Positions 27,584 to 36,847 of a stretch of DNA of 64,000 nt are shown here, in pieces. The translations under genes were made by a program, and so were the position numbers. The notes beneath the pieces were generated by a model that saw only the letters and a program-made list of their open reading frames with translations, was not told where the DNA came from and made no database searches. The stretch is from Maledivibacter sp. (GTDB lineage: Bacteria; Bacillota; Clostridia; Peptostreptococcales; Caminicellaceae), in NCBI GenBank assembly GCA_025210375.1, contig JAOASB010000041.1, positions 40,481-104,480 on the forward strand, written 5' to 3'. Each line of letters begins with the position of its first letter. Position 1 is the stretch's first letter.

Positions 27584-27607
27584 AAAAAAGTAAAAGGAAG
27601 GATTTTT

Positions 27608-28099
27608 ATGAGAGTAACAAAGGCTTTAAGAAACCTTAGTGATAATATAGATTCATTAATAATGAAGGTGGTTTTTGTAACCATTGTAGGGATGATAGTA
27701 TCGATTTCTTTACAAATTATTTTTAGAGTTTTTTTTGATGCATTAACATGGACAGAGGAATTATCTAGATATTTATTAGTTTGGTCTACCTTTTTAGGTG
27801 CTACCCTAGCCTATAAAAGGAGTATGCATATTTCTGTTACCTTTTGCGTTGACTTGTTCAAAAATACAGCTAAAAAAATAGTAATAGTATTTAGTATAGT
27901 ATTATCCCTATTATTTTTTGTAGTTGTAGCTTGTTTTGGGATCAAGTATATGTTAATGCAGTCAACTCAAGTTTCAGCAGCCCTTCGTATACCTATGAGA
28001 TGGGTATATATAGTTATTCCAATAAGCTTTATTGTGATGGCTGTTCATGGAATCACAGGAATATTAGATGAAATATTTAAAGTAAAGGAGGTAAAATAA
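27608..28099 (+). CDS. dctQ: TRAP transporter small permease (DctQ family)
   Basis: A 163-residue membrane protein with four hydrophobic spans (about 20-42, 50-72 with conserved WTEELSRYLLVW, 90-112 and 130-152). DctQ packs against DctM to form the sodium-driven permease. AAAAGGAAGG precedes the ATG, and its stop overlaps the dctM start by one base (TAATG), showing translational coupling. Confidence 0.93.
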   Translation: MRVTKALRNLSDNIDSLIMKVVFVTIVGMIVSISLQIIFRVFFDALTWTEELSRYLLVWSTFLGATLAYKRSMHISVTFCVDLFKNTAKKIVIVFSIVLSLLFFVVVACFGIKYMLMQSTQVSAALRIPMRWVYIVIPISFIVMAVHGITGILDEIFKVKEVK

Positions 28100-29358
28100 T
28101 GGTACAATTATTATTTATTACCTTTTTCATACTGCTTTTATTAGGAGTCCCAGTTGCCATAGCAATAGGTATATCCTGTATGGTAACGCTTTTTACTCAA
28201 GATGTTCCCTTGGTCATATTGACTCAAAGGATGTTTGCTGGAACCGATTCATTTCCTTTGGTTGCAGTACCATTTTTTATTTTATCCGGTGACCTTCTTG
28301 CAAAGGGTAAGGTATCGGAGAAACTCGTAGAATTTGCGGATTCCATACTTGGTTTTTTCAAGGGAGGCTTATCAATAGTTTCTGTTTTAGCAGGTATGTT
28401 TTTTGCAGCTATATCGGGATCCGGTGCGGCAACTACTGCGGCTGTAGGTACCACATTAGTTCCCGAGCTAAAAAAGAAGGGGTATGATGAAGCTTCTTCA
28501 GCAGCTTTAATAGCGGCAAGTGGTACTATAGGTGTAGTTATTCCACCATCGGTTCCCATGATACTCTATTCTGTTATATCGGATCAGTCGGTTTCTAAGC
28601 TGTTTCTAAATGGATTCGTACCTGGTATAATGATGGGTTTAATGCTCATAGGTATATCTATAAAGCAAGCCATAGATAGAAATTACCCTACAGGAGCAAA
28701 GTTTAGCGTGAAAAATATCTGGAGAACATTTAAGGATGCCATATGGGGTCTTTTAACTCCTGTGATCATACTTGGGGGGATTTTTTCGGGTTACTTTACA
28801 CCATCGGAGGCCGCTGTAATAGCAGTCAATTATGCATTGATAGTTTCTTTATTCATATACAGAGATATGAAGCTTAAGGATGTATTTCAGATAATATGTA
28901 AATCGGCTATGACCATGTCTGTAGTCATGTTCATAATCGCAACATCATCAATTTTGAGCTGGATATTAGCTAACTGGAATATACCTACAGCTATAGCCAG
29001 TGGAGTTTTAGCAATGTCATCGAATAAATATATAATAATGCTGCTGATTACAATAATAATATTGATAACAGGAGTATTTATGGAGACTGCATCTGCACTA
29101 ATAATTCTTACCCCAGTATTTTTACCATTAGTAGATCAGCTTGGTATCAATCTTATTCATTTTGGATTGATAATGGTAATGGGATTAGCCATAGGAATGA
29201 TTACACCTCCTGTTGCAATAAACCTGTATGTAGCGTCCACAATCACTGATCTGCCAATCGAAAGGATTACTAAGGCTATACTACCCTATCTGTTTGGTTT
29301 GATAATAGTGTTGTTGCTTATACTATATTTACCCTTGGTATTTCCTATAATTTTTTAA
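28099..29358 (+). CDS. dctM: TRAP transporter large permease (DctM family)
   Basis: A 419-residue membrane protein with about 12 hydrophobic segments. Hallmarks are the N-terminal LLLGVPVAIAIGIS, VPFFILSGDLLAKG, AAISGSGAATTAAVG, IAASGTIGVVIPPSVPMILY and GMITPPVAINLYV, the paired hairpin regions that bind sodium and substrate. It is the transport subunit. The complete dctPQM set gives high-affinity organic-acid uptake. The regulator gene 400 bp downstream probably responds to the same compound. Confidence 0.95.
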   Translation: MVQLLFITFFILLLLGVPVAIAIGISCMVTLFTQDVPLVILTQRMFAGTDSFPLVAVPFFILSGDLLAKGKVSEKLVEFADSILGFFKGGLSIVSVLAGMFFAAISGSGAATTAAVGTTLVPELKKKGYDEASSAALIAASGTIGVVIPPSVPMILYSVISDQSVSKLFLNGFVPGIMMGLMLIGISIKQAIDRNYPTGAKFSVKNIWRTFKDAIWGLLTPVIILGGIFSGYFTPSEAAVIAVNYALIVSLFIYRDMKLKDVFQIICKSAMTMSVVMFIIATSSILSWILANWNIPTAIASGVLAMSSNKYIIMLLITIIILITGVFMETASALIILTPVFLPLVDQLGINLIHFGLIMVMGLAIGMITPPVAINLYVASTITDLPIERITKAILPYLFGLIIVLLLILYLPLVFPIIF

Positions 29359-29407
29359 AGTAAAAGAAATATAAATTTACGTTTGTAGAGTTCAATTTAA
29401 GTGAGAG

Positions 29408-29514
29408 AGCTACTGAGAATCCTTTTACGTTCCTCCCACAAACCAGTTTATCATTTGAATAAAAAGAGGACAAAACAGGTTTGTAAAGGTAACTAAAAGG
29501 AAACCTCAGTGGCT
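29408..29514. repeat. 107-bp fold-back element
   Basis: AGCTACTGAGAATCCTTTTA and ACAAACC on the left pair imperfectly with GGTTTGT and CTAAAAGGAAACCTCAGTGG on the right. It may be another non-autonomous repeat in the spacer between dctM and the regulator. Confidence 0.6.
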
Positions 29515-29579
29515 ATTTTTGTTGCTGAATTTTTATTAGCGTACATCTATGAATACTAATATTTTATAAATCCTTATAC

Positions 29580-29648
29580 AAAAGTCCAGCTTCGTTAGGG
29601 TTCAAACCAAGGGTTATAGGTTTGATTCTCTTGGAGATGGACTTTTTT
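29580..29648 (+). terminator. Large terminator-like hairpin downstream of the TRAP genes
   Basis: AAAGTCCA and TGGACTTTTTT form the outer stem; CAAACC and GGTTTG form an inner one. The T run ends the structure. It would close the ilvD-dctPQM transcript. Confidence 0.6.
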
Positions 29649-29758
29649 AGAAAGTAAAAAATATGATATAATTGGGTAAAAAACTATAGGTAGCTTTGTC
29701 CTATAAATTTGGGATTATATTGTACCTAATTATATTTGTATCAAAGGATGAATAAAAT

Positions 29759-31462
29759 ATGAAAAACATTTTGAATTTTCCTTCTAAAAGTGAAGATATA
29801 CAAAGGTTTGAGTGGGGCGAGGTTATGTGGCTTCATGAACCTAAACAGCACAGTCTTGAAAGAATGAGTGTTGGTTTAGTAAAACTGTTTGCAAAATCAA
29901 AGCATACAAAGCATTCTCACTTTGGGGAAGAACAAATACTATATACATTACAGGGTGAAGGAATACATCAAATAAATGGTGAAGAGAAAATAATCAGTGA
30001 GGGTATGTTTTTGCATTGTCCACCTTATTCAGAGCATGAGGTTACCAATAGGGAGGATACAGACCTTATATTGATGATTATATATACCCCGGGAAAGACC
30101 ATGGATTTTCAGCCAAATATGTCCCTTATAAGCAGCAAAAATTTATTGGATTATGTAGATTTAGGTATCCTTGAAGGGATACAAAGGGATATATCTAATC
30201 TTTTACAGCTTTCCGTAAAGATAACCGATGGCAAAAAAATTGATATAACAAAGTTTACTAGCCAAAATTCTTTTTGTGAATTATGTCCCTATAAAGGGGA
30301 TTGTAAAGAAAGCTTAGTTTCAGTGATTAAAAGTCCACTTTCAAAAATAAAGGATGTTTGCATATGTAGAAATGGCCTAATAATGCTTTGGAGTCCCATA
30401 TTAGTAAAGGACAATATCATAGGATATATAAAATGTGGACACCTGCTTATTAATAGGCCCGATAATATTGAAGACACCTTGCAGCTAATATCAAAAAAAC
30501 ATAAAATAAGCTTTGAGGATTTGAAAAGGGCTTATAATGATATACTGTTGATTCCTAAAAGTAGACTATATGCCTTGGTGGAATCCTTGATGGTGGCTTC
30601 AAAATATATAACTGGAATTATCGAAAGTAATATAATACAGAGTGAATTAAAGGAGAAAAATAAGCAGATTATTCAAAAGATACAGGATAATATTGATCTT
30701 GAAGATGCTTTAAATGAATCAAACAAAAAGCTGTTAAAATATGAAATGAACTCTAAATTTAATATGAATAAGTATATTGAGGATACAAAGGATCATATAT
30801 ACAACATTGATTATCCTTTTAAACAGGAAATGGATTTAGAAAATTGTGTGAGGCAATTAGATAAAGGTAGAAGTATAGGGATTGTTAAAGATATTATTAA
30901 GAATTATCGGGAAAAAAATATTCCCATCACCATAGTTAAGGATGTTTTTATTGAACTATTCTCTGTAATATCAAAGGTAATATATAAAGAAACCCATGAT
31001 TCCCAAAGTATATCTAAAATAAGGAGAGAATATAAAATAATAATCAACAATGCCCGTGATTATTCACAATTACAAATAATAGCTGAAAAAATTATTGATA
31101 ATTGCGTCCAGATACTTACACCGATCCTTAATAAATATGATAAAGGAATAATAGATGAGGTCAATATATATATAAAACAAAACTATTACCAGGATTTAAA
31201 CCTCAAGTCCATAGCAGAAAGATTCTATATTAGTCCCAATTATCTAAGTAAGATATTTAATGAACAAAATAAGATGTCATTATCGGACTATATCAATAGA
31301 ATCCGCATAGAGAAAGCAAAGCTATATTTAGTAAATACAAATATGAAGATAGCCATGATAAGCAAAAAAGTTGGATGCAGTAATATAAGCTATTTTAGTC
31401 ATATATTTAAGAAATCAGAACAATGCACACCTAAAGAATACAGATTAAATCATAAGGAATAG
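29759..31462 (+). CDS. Cupin/PocR-type AraC-family regulator
   Basis: A 567-residue multidomain regulator. An N-terminal cupin (about 20-115) has HTKHSHFGEEQILYTLQGEG, with typical metal or ligand histidines. A PocR-like sensory domain (about 135-280) has a cysteine cluster (CELCPYKGDCKES, later CICRNG and CGH). A helical linker follows. The C-terminal AraC helix-turn-helix pair is clear (LNLKSIAERFYISPNYLSKIF, then IAMISKKVGCSNISYFSHIFKK and TPKEYR). Its place after a TRAP operon suggests it senses the transported acid and controls uptake. The cysteines might bind metal. Confidence 0.85.
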   Translation: MKNILNFPSKSEDIQRFEWGEVMWLHEPKQHSLERMSVGLVKLFAKSKHTKHSHFGEEQILYTLQGEGIHQINGEEKIISEGMFLHCPPYSEHEVTNREDTDLILMIIYTPGKTMDFQPNMSLISSKNLLDYVDLGILEGIQRDISNLLQLSVKITDGKKIDITKFTSQNSFCELCPYKGDCKESLVSVIKSPLSKIKDVCICRNGLIMLWSPILVKDNIIGYIKCGHLLINRPDNIEDTLQLISKKHKISFEDLKRAYNDILLIPKSRLYALVESLMVASKYITGIIESNIIQSELKEKNKQIIQKIQDNIDLEDALNESNKKLLKYEMNSKFNMNKYIEDTKDHIYNIDYPFKQEMDLENCVRQLDKGRSIGIVKDIIKNYREKNIPITIVKDVFIELFSVISKVIYKETHDSQSISKIRREYKIIINNARDYSQLQIIAEKIIDNCVQILTPILNKYDKGIIDEVNIYIKQNYYQDLNLKSIAERFYISPNYLSKIFNEQNKMSLSDYINRIRIEKAKLYLVNTNMKIAMISKKVGCSNISYFSHIFKKSEQCTPKEYRLNHKE

Positions 31463-31463
31463 C

Positions 31464-31499
31464 TGTGGGGATTTTACCATAGGCTGTGAAATCCCTATA
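31464..31499. repeat. Possible decayed family I mini-palindrome
   Basis: GGGGATTTTACC and GTGAAATCCCTATA form a short inverted repeat with the family's CCCTATA end, just after the AraC-type gene. Similarity is weak. Confidence 0.35.
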
Positions 31500-31540
31500 A
31501 AATTAATATTAGTATTCAAACGAATGTTCTAAATAATACA

Positions 31541-31577
31541 CATGGTAATATTCGCAAATTCATTGACTATTACCATG
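31541..31577. repeat. Inverted repeat upstream of purA
   Basis: CATGGTAATA and TATTACCATG are perfect 10-bp arms with a 17-base loop, 60 bp upstream of the purA start. It could be an operator; no guanine riboswitch core is visible. Confidence 0.5.
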
Positions 31578-31634
31578 GATTTTGATAGTATTAGATGTGT
31601 GCGTTCGGATTTAATGTTTTGAAAGAAGGTGTAG

Positions 31635-32923
<1,289 letters not shown>

Positions 32924-32924
<1 letters not shown>

Positions 32925-32956
32925 AAACTGTGGTCAGCAATGGCCGCAGTTTTTTA
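32924..32956 (+). terminator. purA terminator
   Basis: AAAACTGTGGTCA and TGGCCGCAGTTTT form a stem with a short loop and a T run. Confidence 0.9.
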
Positions 32957-33036
32957 TAATTACAATGCTCCAAGAATAGATGTTATAATTGTTCTTGGTA
33001 AATATTGTAGATGAAATTACTATTAGGAGGTTAAGT

Positions 33037-33612
33037 ATGGGTAAAAGAATATTGAATTTTTTTAAAACATCCAAAATATTTTATATAGGAATACTTCCTA
33101 TTATATATTTAGCCATTAATACTGGTATCTATAAATCTAATCAAAATCCTATAAAACGGTATGTTATCGAGAATCATTCTGCTGTAGAAATATTTATGCC
33201 GAATGTAGGAATAGGCTTTATACATGGGATTCTGACATTCTCTATTTTAACTATACTCTGGATTTTTATTATAATATTAGGTACTAATTTTAATAAAGAC
33301 AAGCCCTTTATTAAAAGGTTTTTTATATTAGGAGAAATGTCCGTAGACAATATTATAACCAAGTTATTTTATACAGGGATTATTGTAGTATGTTTTTGGG
33401 CTTATGTTTTTAAAACCTATTTCGGTACTATTATATTTAACTTTATTAGTTATGATATTGATTACAGCAGACTGTTTACTTTAATTATTTCATATATTAT
33501 TACATTTGCTGTCGGACTTATTTTATGGAAGATCATATGTGAATTATTGGTCATTATCTTTCGTTGCTTCGAGATTTATTATGAATCAAAGAAAAAAGAA
33601 ATGGAAGGATAG
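33037..33612 (+). CDS. Uncharacterised membrane protein
   Basis: A 191-residue protein starting at 33037, where TTAGGAGG lies six bases upstream. I do not recognise the family. Four hydrophobic segments are visible: about residues 14-32, 65-90, 112-130 and 145-175. The loops are rich in Lys/Asn, and the tail is basic (YYESKKKEMEG). It is probably an integral membrane protein without enzymatic motifs. It stands alone between the purA terminator and a repeat-filled spacer. A TATAAT at 32984-32989 could be its -10. Confidence 0.7.
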   Translation: MGKRILNFFKTSKIFYIGILPIIYLAINTGIYKSNQNPIKRYVIENHSAVEIFMPNVGIGFIHGILTFSILTILWIFIIILGTNFNKDKPFIKRFFILGEMSVDNIITKLFYTGIIVVCFWAYVFKTYFGTIIFNFISYDIDYSRLFTLIISYIITFAVGLILWKIICELLVIIFRCFEIYYESKKKEMEG

Positions 33613-33617
33613 CTATA

Positions 33618-33754
33618 GAGCAAATTGCATAATTACTTTCTATAAAAACCATCTACCACATGTAGTTTTAAAATCCCAATAGCTATACCACCAAATATGC
33701 TTATATCTTAAGTAATTAAATTAAGGATGATATTCGCATATGCAATTATGCCAA
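33618..33754. repeat. Family II repeat (about 137 bp)
   Basis: It starts GAGCAAATTGCATAATTAC, then has AGTTTTAAAATCCCAATAGC and ATACCACCAAATATGC, and ends GCAATTATGCCAAG. It is an uninterrupted copy, so it serves as the empty-site reference for the nested insertion at 49370. Confidence 0.8.
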
Positions 33755-33774
33755 GTAAGAGTTATGCAATTTCA

Positions 33775-33808
33775 TCTATAGAGATTCCAGTCAAAACTTT
33801 AATTTTTG
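33775..33808. repeat. Family I left-end fragment
   Basis: CTATAGAGATTCCAGTC and AAAACTTTAATTTT match the left arm of the copy at 49697; the rest is lost. Confidence 0.65.
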
Positions 33809-33836
33809 GAAATCTATATACAAGGCATATAACCCT

Positions 33837-33867
33837 AAAAGCGTTTCGTTTTGATGACGCTTTTTTT
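33837..33867. terminator. Bidirectional terminator between membrane gene and tRNA cluster
   Basis: AAAAGCGT and ACGCTTTT flank a 12-base loop with T runs on both strands (stronger on plus). It can end the minus-strand tRNA transcript. Confidence 0.75.
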
Positions 33868-33925
33868 ATACAAAAAATGAAAAAAAGAGACATATGCACC
33901 TTATCATACATCCCTTCTTATATAA

Positions 33926-34001
33926 TGGAGCTGGTGATGGGACTCGAACCCGCAACCTGCTGATTACAAGTCAGCTGCTCTGCCAATTGAGCTACACCAG
34001 C
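33926..34001 (-). tRNA. tRNA-Thr (TGT)
   Basis: The minus strand starts GCTGGTGTAGCTCAATTGG, with an anticodon stem-loop GCTGACTTGTAATCAGC (anticodon TGT), T-loop TTCGAGT and acceptor partner CACCAGC followed by T and encoded CCA. The T-stem has one C-A mismatch. Last of three tRNA genes. Confidence 0.93.
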
Positions 34002-34021
34002 CAAAAAGAAACTCACCCCGC

Positions 34022-34070
34022 TTGTTTTATCAAAGCGGTACTTGCCTTTTATTTGTCCGACGGACAAACT
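34022..34070. repeat. tRNA spacer repeat 1
   Basis: TACTTGCCTTTTATTTGTCC with the hairpin TTTGTCCGACGGACAAA; related to repeats 2 and 3 in the same tRNA cluster. Confidence 0.7.
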
Positions 34071-34116
34071 ATCAAAAATGTACTTGCCCTATATTTATCT
34101 TACAGATAAATATAAC
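34071..34116. repeat. tRNA spacer repeat 2
   Basis: ATCAAAAATGTACTTGCC and the hairpin TATTTATCTTACAGATAAATA, same layout as repeat 3. Confidence 0.75.
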
Positions 34117-34191
34117 TGGTGACCCCTAGGGGACTCGAACCCCTGTTACCGCCGTGAAAGGGCGGTGTCTTAACCGCTTGACCAAGGGGCC
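34117..34191 (-). tRNA. tRNA-Glu (TTC)
   Basis: The minus strand starts GGCCCCTTGGTCAAGCGGTT, with anticodon stem-loop CCGCCCTTTCACGGCGG (anticodon TTC), T-arm GGGGTTCGAGTCCCC and acceptor AGGGGTC with encoded ACCA. All stems pair well. Confidence 0.95.
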
Positions 34192-34210
34192 AAACTATTG
34201 TGATACAAAG

Positions 34211-34258
34211 ACATCAAAAATGTACTTGTCTTCTATTTGTCCTACAGACAAATAGAAC
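34211..34258. repeat. tRNA spacer repeat 3
   Basis: ATCAAAAATGTACTTGTC and the hairpin CTATTTGTCCTACAGACAAATAG lie between the Lys and Glu genes. Confidence 0.75.
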
Positions 34259-34334
34259 TGGTGACCCATCCGCGACTCGAACGCGGGACACCCTGATTAA
34301 AAGTCAGGTGCTCTACCGACTGAGCTAATGGGTC
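34259..34334 (-). tRNA. tRNA-Lys (TTT)
   Basis: The minus strand starts GACCCATTAGCTCAGTCGG, with anticodon stem-loop CCTGACTTTTAATCAGG (anticodon TTT), T-arm CGCGTTCGAGTCGCG and acceptor ATGGGTC with encoded ACCA. It is first in the minus-strand tRNA cluster. Confidence 0.95.
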
Positions 34335-34456
34335 TTGCTCACAGTTATATATATTACAGTAGAATATCTAACATGTCAACAAAAATCTACAATATTTTTT
34401 ATGTATAATTTGGATAAAAAAATCCACCATGAAGGCGAATTCTTTAAAAAATAATA

Positions 34457-35443
34457 TTAGTTTACTTCCCATCTTAAATCGGGGCCATAGAACTCAAGCA
34501 TTTCAAATCTACCAAATATTCTTGAAGAAACTCTATGACTATAGGTATTGGCTATATCGATGGGACCAAGATTAGTTGAAACTATGGTTTTTTTGTTTTG
34601 AATGATTCTATTGTTAATTATATTGAAAATTTCTATATTAGTAAAAGTATTAGTAAGTTCAGTACCTAGGTCGTCTATGATCAATAGATCGCAGTCAAAA
34701 AGTAGATCATAACTCATTCTAAGCTCCGGGGTTTTATTTTTATTAAACTTATATTCTTCAATAATTTCAAGTATTTTAAATGCGGTTTGATATACGACTA
34801 TTTTACCCTTATCAAGTAGGGCTTTTGCAATACAGTTACATAAGAAGGTTTTACCTAGACCAGTTGTGCCATAAAAAAGTAGATTTTCTCCATTGTTTTT
34901 ACCGAAGTTGTTAACAAAACCCTCTGAAACACTTAAAATATTAAGCATATTTTCTCTAGGGGTTAAATCTTCATCCTCAAATTTCTTATTAGAAAAAATA
35001 TTTATATCAAAGGTTTGAAAGTTTTCATTGTTTAATGAATTGGATAAATTAGACATAGCATATGCTTTATCAATCAATTTCTGCTTGAAGCATTTGCATT
35101 TTTTACCATTTGATACAAAACCCGTATCCTTGCATAGCTTACATGAATAGTTTATTTCTAAAAAGTTTAAGGGTATATTATTCTCAGTTAAAAGTATGGC
35201 CTTTTCTTGCTTTAATTTTTCTGTGTACCTTTTAATCTTTTCGACTTCAACCTCATAGTCAGAAGGATTTTGAAGGATTGTCCTAGATAGCTTTATGCCT
35301 ATTTTTGAGATTTCATCATCAAGATCCTTTAGCCTAGGAACTATGTTATAAACTTCGGCCTTTCTATATTGGAGTTCTTTCTCAGCATCATCTCTTCTTT
35401 TTTCGTACTTAAGCAATATATCTTTGATAAAACTTCCATTCAT
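34457..35443 (-). CDS. DnaI/DnaC-like helicase loader ATPase
   Basis: A 328-residue AAA+ protein. An N-terminal helical region (about 1-90) is followed by a zinc-binding segment (CKLCKDTGFVSNGKKCKCF, about 103-121). The ATPase domain has Walker A FYGTTGLGKTF (about 192-202) and Walker B LLIIDDLGTEL (about 254-264). The C terminus contains SRIFGRFEMLEFYGPDLR. This matches clostridial primosomal loaders that open the DnaB ring. It lies 13 bp downstream of a DnaD-domain gene in the same direction, so they form a replication-initiation operon. Located at the membrane-free cytosolic replisome. Confidence 0.93.
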   Translation of the reverse strand: MNGSFIKDILLKYEKRRDDAEKELQYRKAEVYNIVPRLKDLDDEISKIGIKLSRTILQNPSDYEVEVEKIKRYTEKLKQEKAILLTENNIPLNFLEINYSCKLCKDTGFVSNGKKCKCFKQKLIDKAYAMSNLSNSLNNENFQTFDINIFSNKKFEDEDLTPRENMLNILSVSEGFVNNFGKNNGENLLFYGTTGLGKTFLCNCIAKALLDKGKIVVYQTAFKILEIIEEYKFNKNKTPELRMSYDLLFDCDLLIIDDLGTELTNTFTNIEIFNIINNRIIQNKKTIVSTNLGPIDIANTYSHRVSSRIFGRFEMLEFYGPDLRWEVN

Positions 35444-35456
35444 AAAGTCACCTACT

Positions 35457-36518
35457 TTACTTTTTAATTCTTAACATTTTCTTTAATTGGTCATCTGAGT
35501 ATTCAATAGGTCTTTGTTTAAAATTATGAAACTTATTGTTTTTAGCCTTACCAATTCTAGTGTTTTGCTTCTTGCCAGTAGTTCTTTTTTCTTGATTTCT
35601 GTTTTCAGCTTCCTCGGGGGTTTTAAGACCATCATTTTTCCAAGCTAATAGTATGCTGTTTATATAATTTATACTTGGATTAGAGGTTTTTTTGGAATTC
35701 TCACAGGCCTTAAGTATTATATCTATTGAAAAATCCCACTTATCAATCCAAATATCCATGGTTTCCTTTTCAGCCTTAGAAGGTTGTCTAAAACTAAAAC
35801 CAAGGGCTTTAAAGATTTTATCGTAATATATATATTTTCTATCGGAATTATCTAAGTGATCCTCAAGCTTTTCCAAATTGATTATGCCACCATCATACCA
35901 GCTCCTTATTATACCGCCAACATATCTAATGCTTTTTACGTTTCTTTTTTCAATACTGTATTCAAATGCTTTGATTATTATATCAGGATCCATGTTAAAG
36001 TTATATATCCATTCAAGTACAGTTATTCTTTCATTGACCGTTAGCTGTCTTCTCATAAGCTGATCTATCTGATAAAACATGTTTTTGATCTCCGGTATTT
36101 TATTTGCCTCCATTAGATCATCCGGTGAACAGTTATGCTCCTGTGTACTTTGAGGAGGCTGGGCCTTAGGAGTGCTTTTAAGTTCATAGTTATTATCTAT
36201 ATATAACTGTCTCAATGATAAAAATTCAACAATGAAATCATTATCATCTGAGGTATCCTTTGTATGCTTTTTAATTATTCCTACTTTTTCCCAAAACTCC
36301 CAGGCCTTTAAAACATCAACGAGGGGGATGTTTAGATGTTTTGAAATAGTATTATTATCAAGGATTATATTTTCATCTCTGTCACTCGCATACTTATATC
36401 CCAATAAATATACCTTGACATATGTACCATCAGCCATGGGCATGAAGTCATTGATAAATATATTTTCAATTGGTGTTTGACCAAAATCAATCTCTGTTGT
36501 CTTTTTTATAAAACTCAT
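35457..36518 (-). CDS. DnaD-domain replication initiation protein
   Basis: A 353-residue protein. The start at 36518 (MSFIKKTTEIDFGQTP) follows GGAAGGTG; an earlier in-frame ATG lacks a site. The N-terminal part resembles the winged-helix DDBH1 domain (about 10-110). Two DnaD-type DDBH2 helical modules follow: LTVNERITVLEWIYNFNMDPDIIIKAFEYSI (about 160-190) and SFRQPSKAEKETMDIWIDKWDFSIDIILKAC (about 240-280), each with the YxxxI-like core. The tail is basic. It likely fills the DnaB/DnaD role of bringing the DnaI-helicase complex to the origin or restart forks. Confidence 0.88.
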   Translation of the reverse strand: MSFIKKTTEIDFGQTPIENIFINDFMPMADGTYVKVYLLGYKYASDRDENIILDNNTISKHLNIPLVDVLKAWEFWEKVGIIKKHTKDTSDDNDFIVEFLSLRQLYIDNNYELKSTPKAQPPQSTQEHNCSPDDLMEANKIPEIKNMFYQIDQLMRRQLTVNERITVLEWIYNFNMDPDIIIKAFEYSIEKRNVKSIRYVGGIIRSWYDGGIINLEKLEDHLDNSDRKYIYYDKIFKALGFSFRQPSKAEKETMDIWIDKWDFSIDIILKACENSKKTSNPSINYINSILLAWKNDGLKTPEEAENRNQEKRTTGKKQNTRIGKAKNNKFHNFKQRPIEYSDDQLKKMLRIKK

Positions 36519-36544
36519 AAAAACACCTTCCATTTGCTCTTTAA

Positions 36545-36648
36545 TATAGATTTCCAAAAGCTAAACTTAATTTATATATATCAAAATATCCCATGATTCT
36601 AGGGAGTTTTGATGTTTATAAATTAACTGTTTAACTGGAATATCTATA
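36545..36648. repeat. Family I 104-bp palindromic repeat, copy J1
   Basis: It starts TATAGATTTCC and ends GGAATATCTATA; it is nearly identical to the copy at 21563. It lies in the divergent spacer between dnaD-like and M1 peptidase genes. Confidence 0.85.
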
Positions 36649-36694
36649 TAGGGTTTTTATAGTATAAGTTAAAGTCTATACTAAAATCCCTATA
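36647..36694. repeat. Family I mini-palindrome (48 bp), copy J2
   Basis: It starts TATAGGGTTTTTATAGTATA and ends ACTAAAATCCCTATA, abutting J1 and sharing its terminal TA, as do the two mini-copies at 15370-15461. Confidence 0.8.
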
Positions 36695-36847
36695 TAGCTA
36701 TGCTACTAGTCTTTTTAATTTTTTTCATATGCCTAATTATATCATAATTGATGTTAACAAAGTAATATAGGGAATAAATTACAATTAAATAGATATATTT
36801 ATATAGGAATGACATCTTAAATATTAGGTCATGGAGGATGATAATGT

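Noticed and set aside
29595..29640. tRNA-like T-arm (GGGTTCAAACC) after the TRAP operon
   Set aside because: No matching acceptor, D or anticodon arms; the segment is better explained as a terminator hairpin.
31518..31615. PurBox-like CGAATGTT and CGTTCGGATTT before purA
   Set aside because: The two half sites are about 75 bp apart, far from the 16-17 bp spacing of functional PurBox pairs.
33727..34109. Plus-strand open frames across the tRNA cluster
   Set aside because: They read antisense through tRNA genes and spacer repeats.
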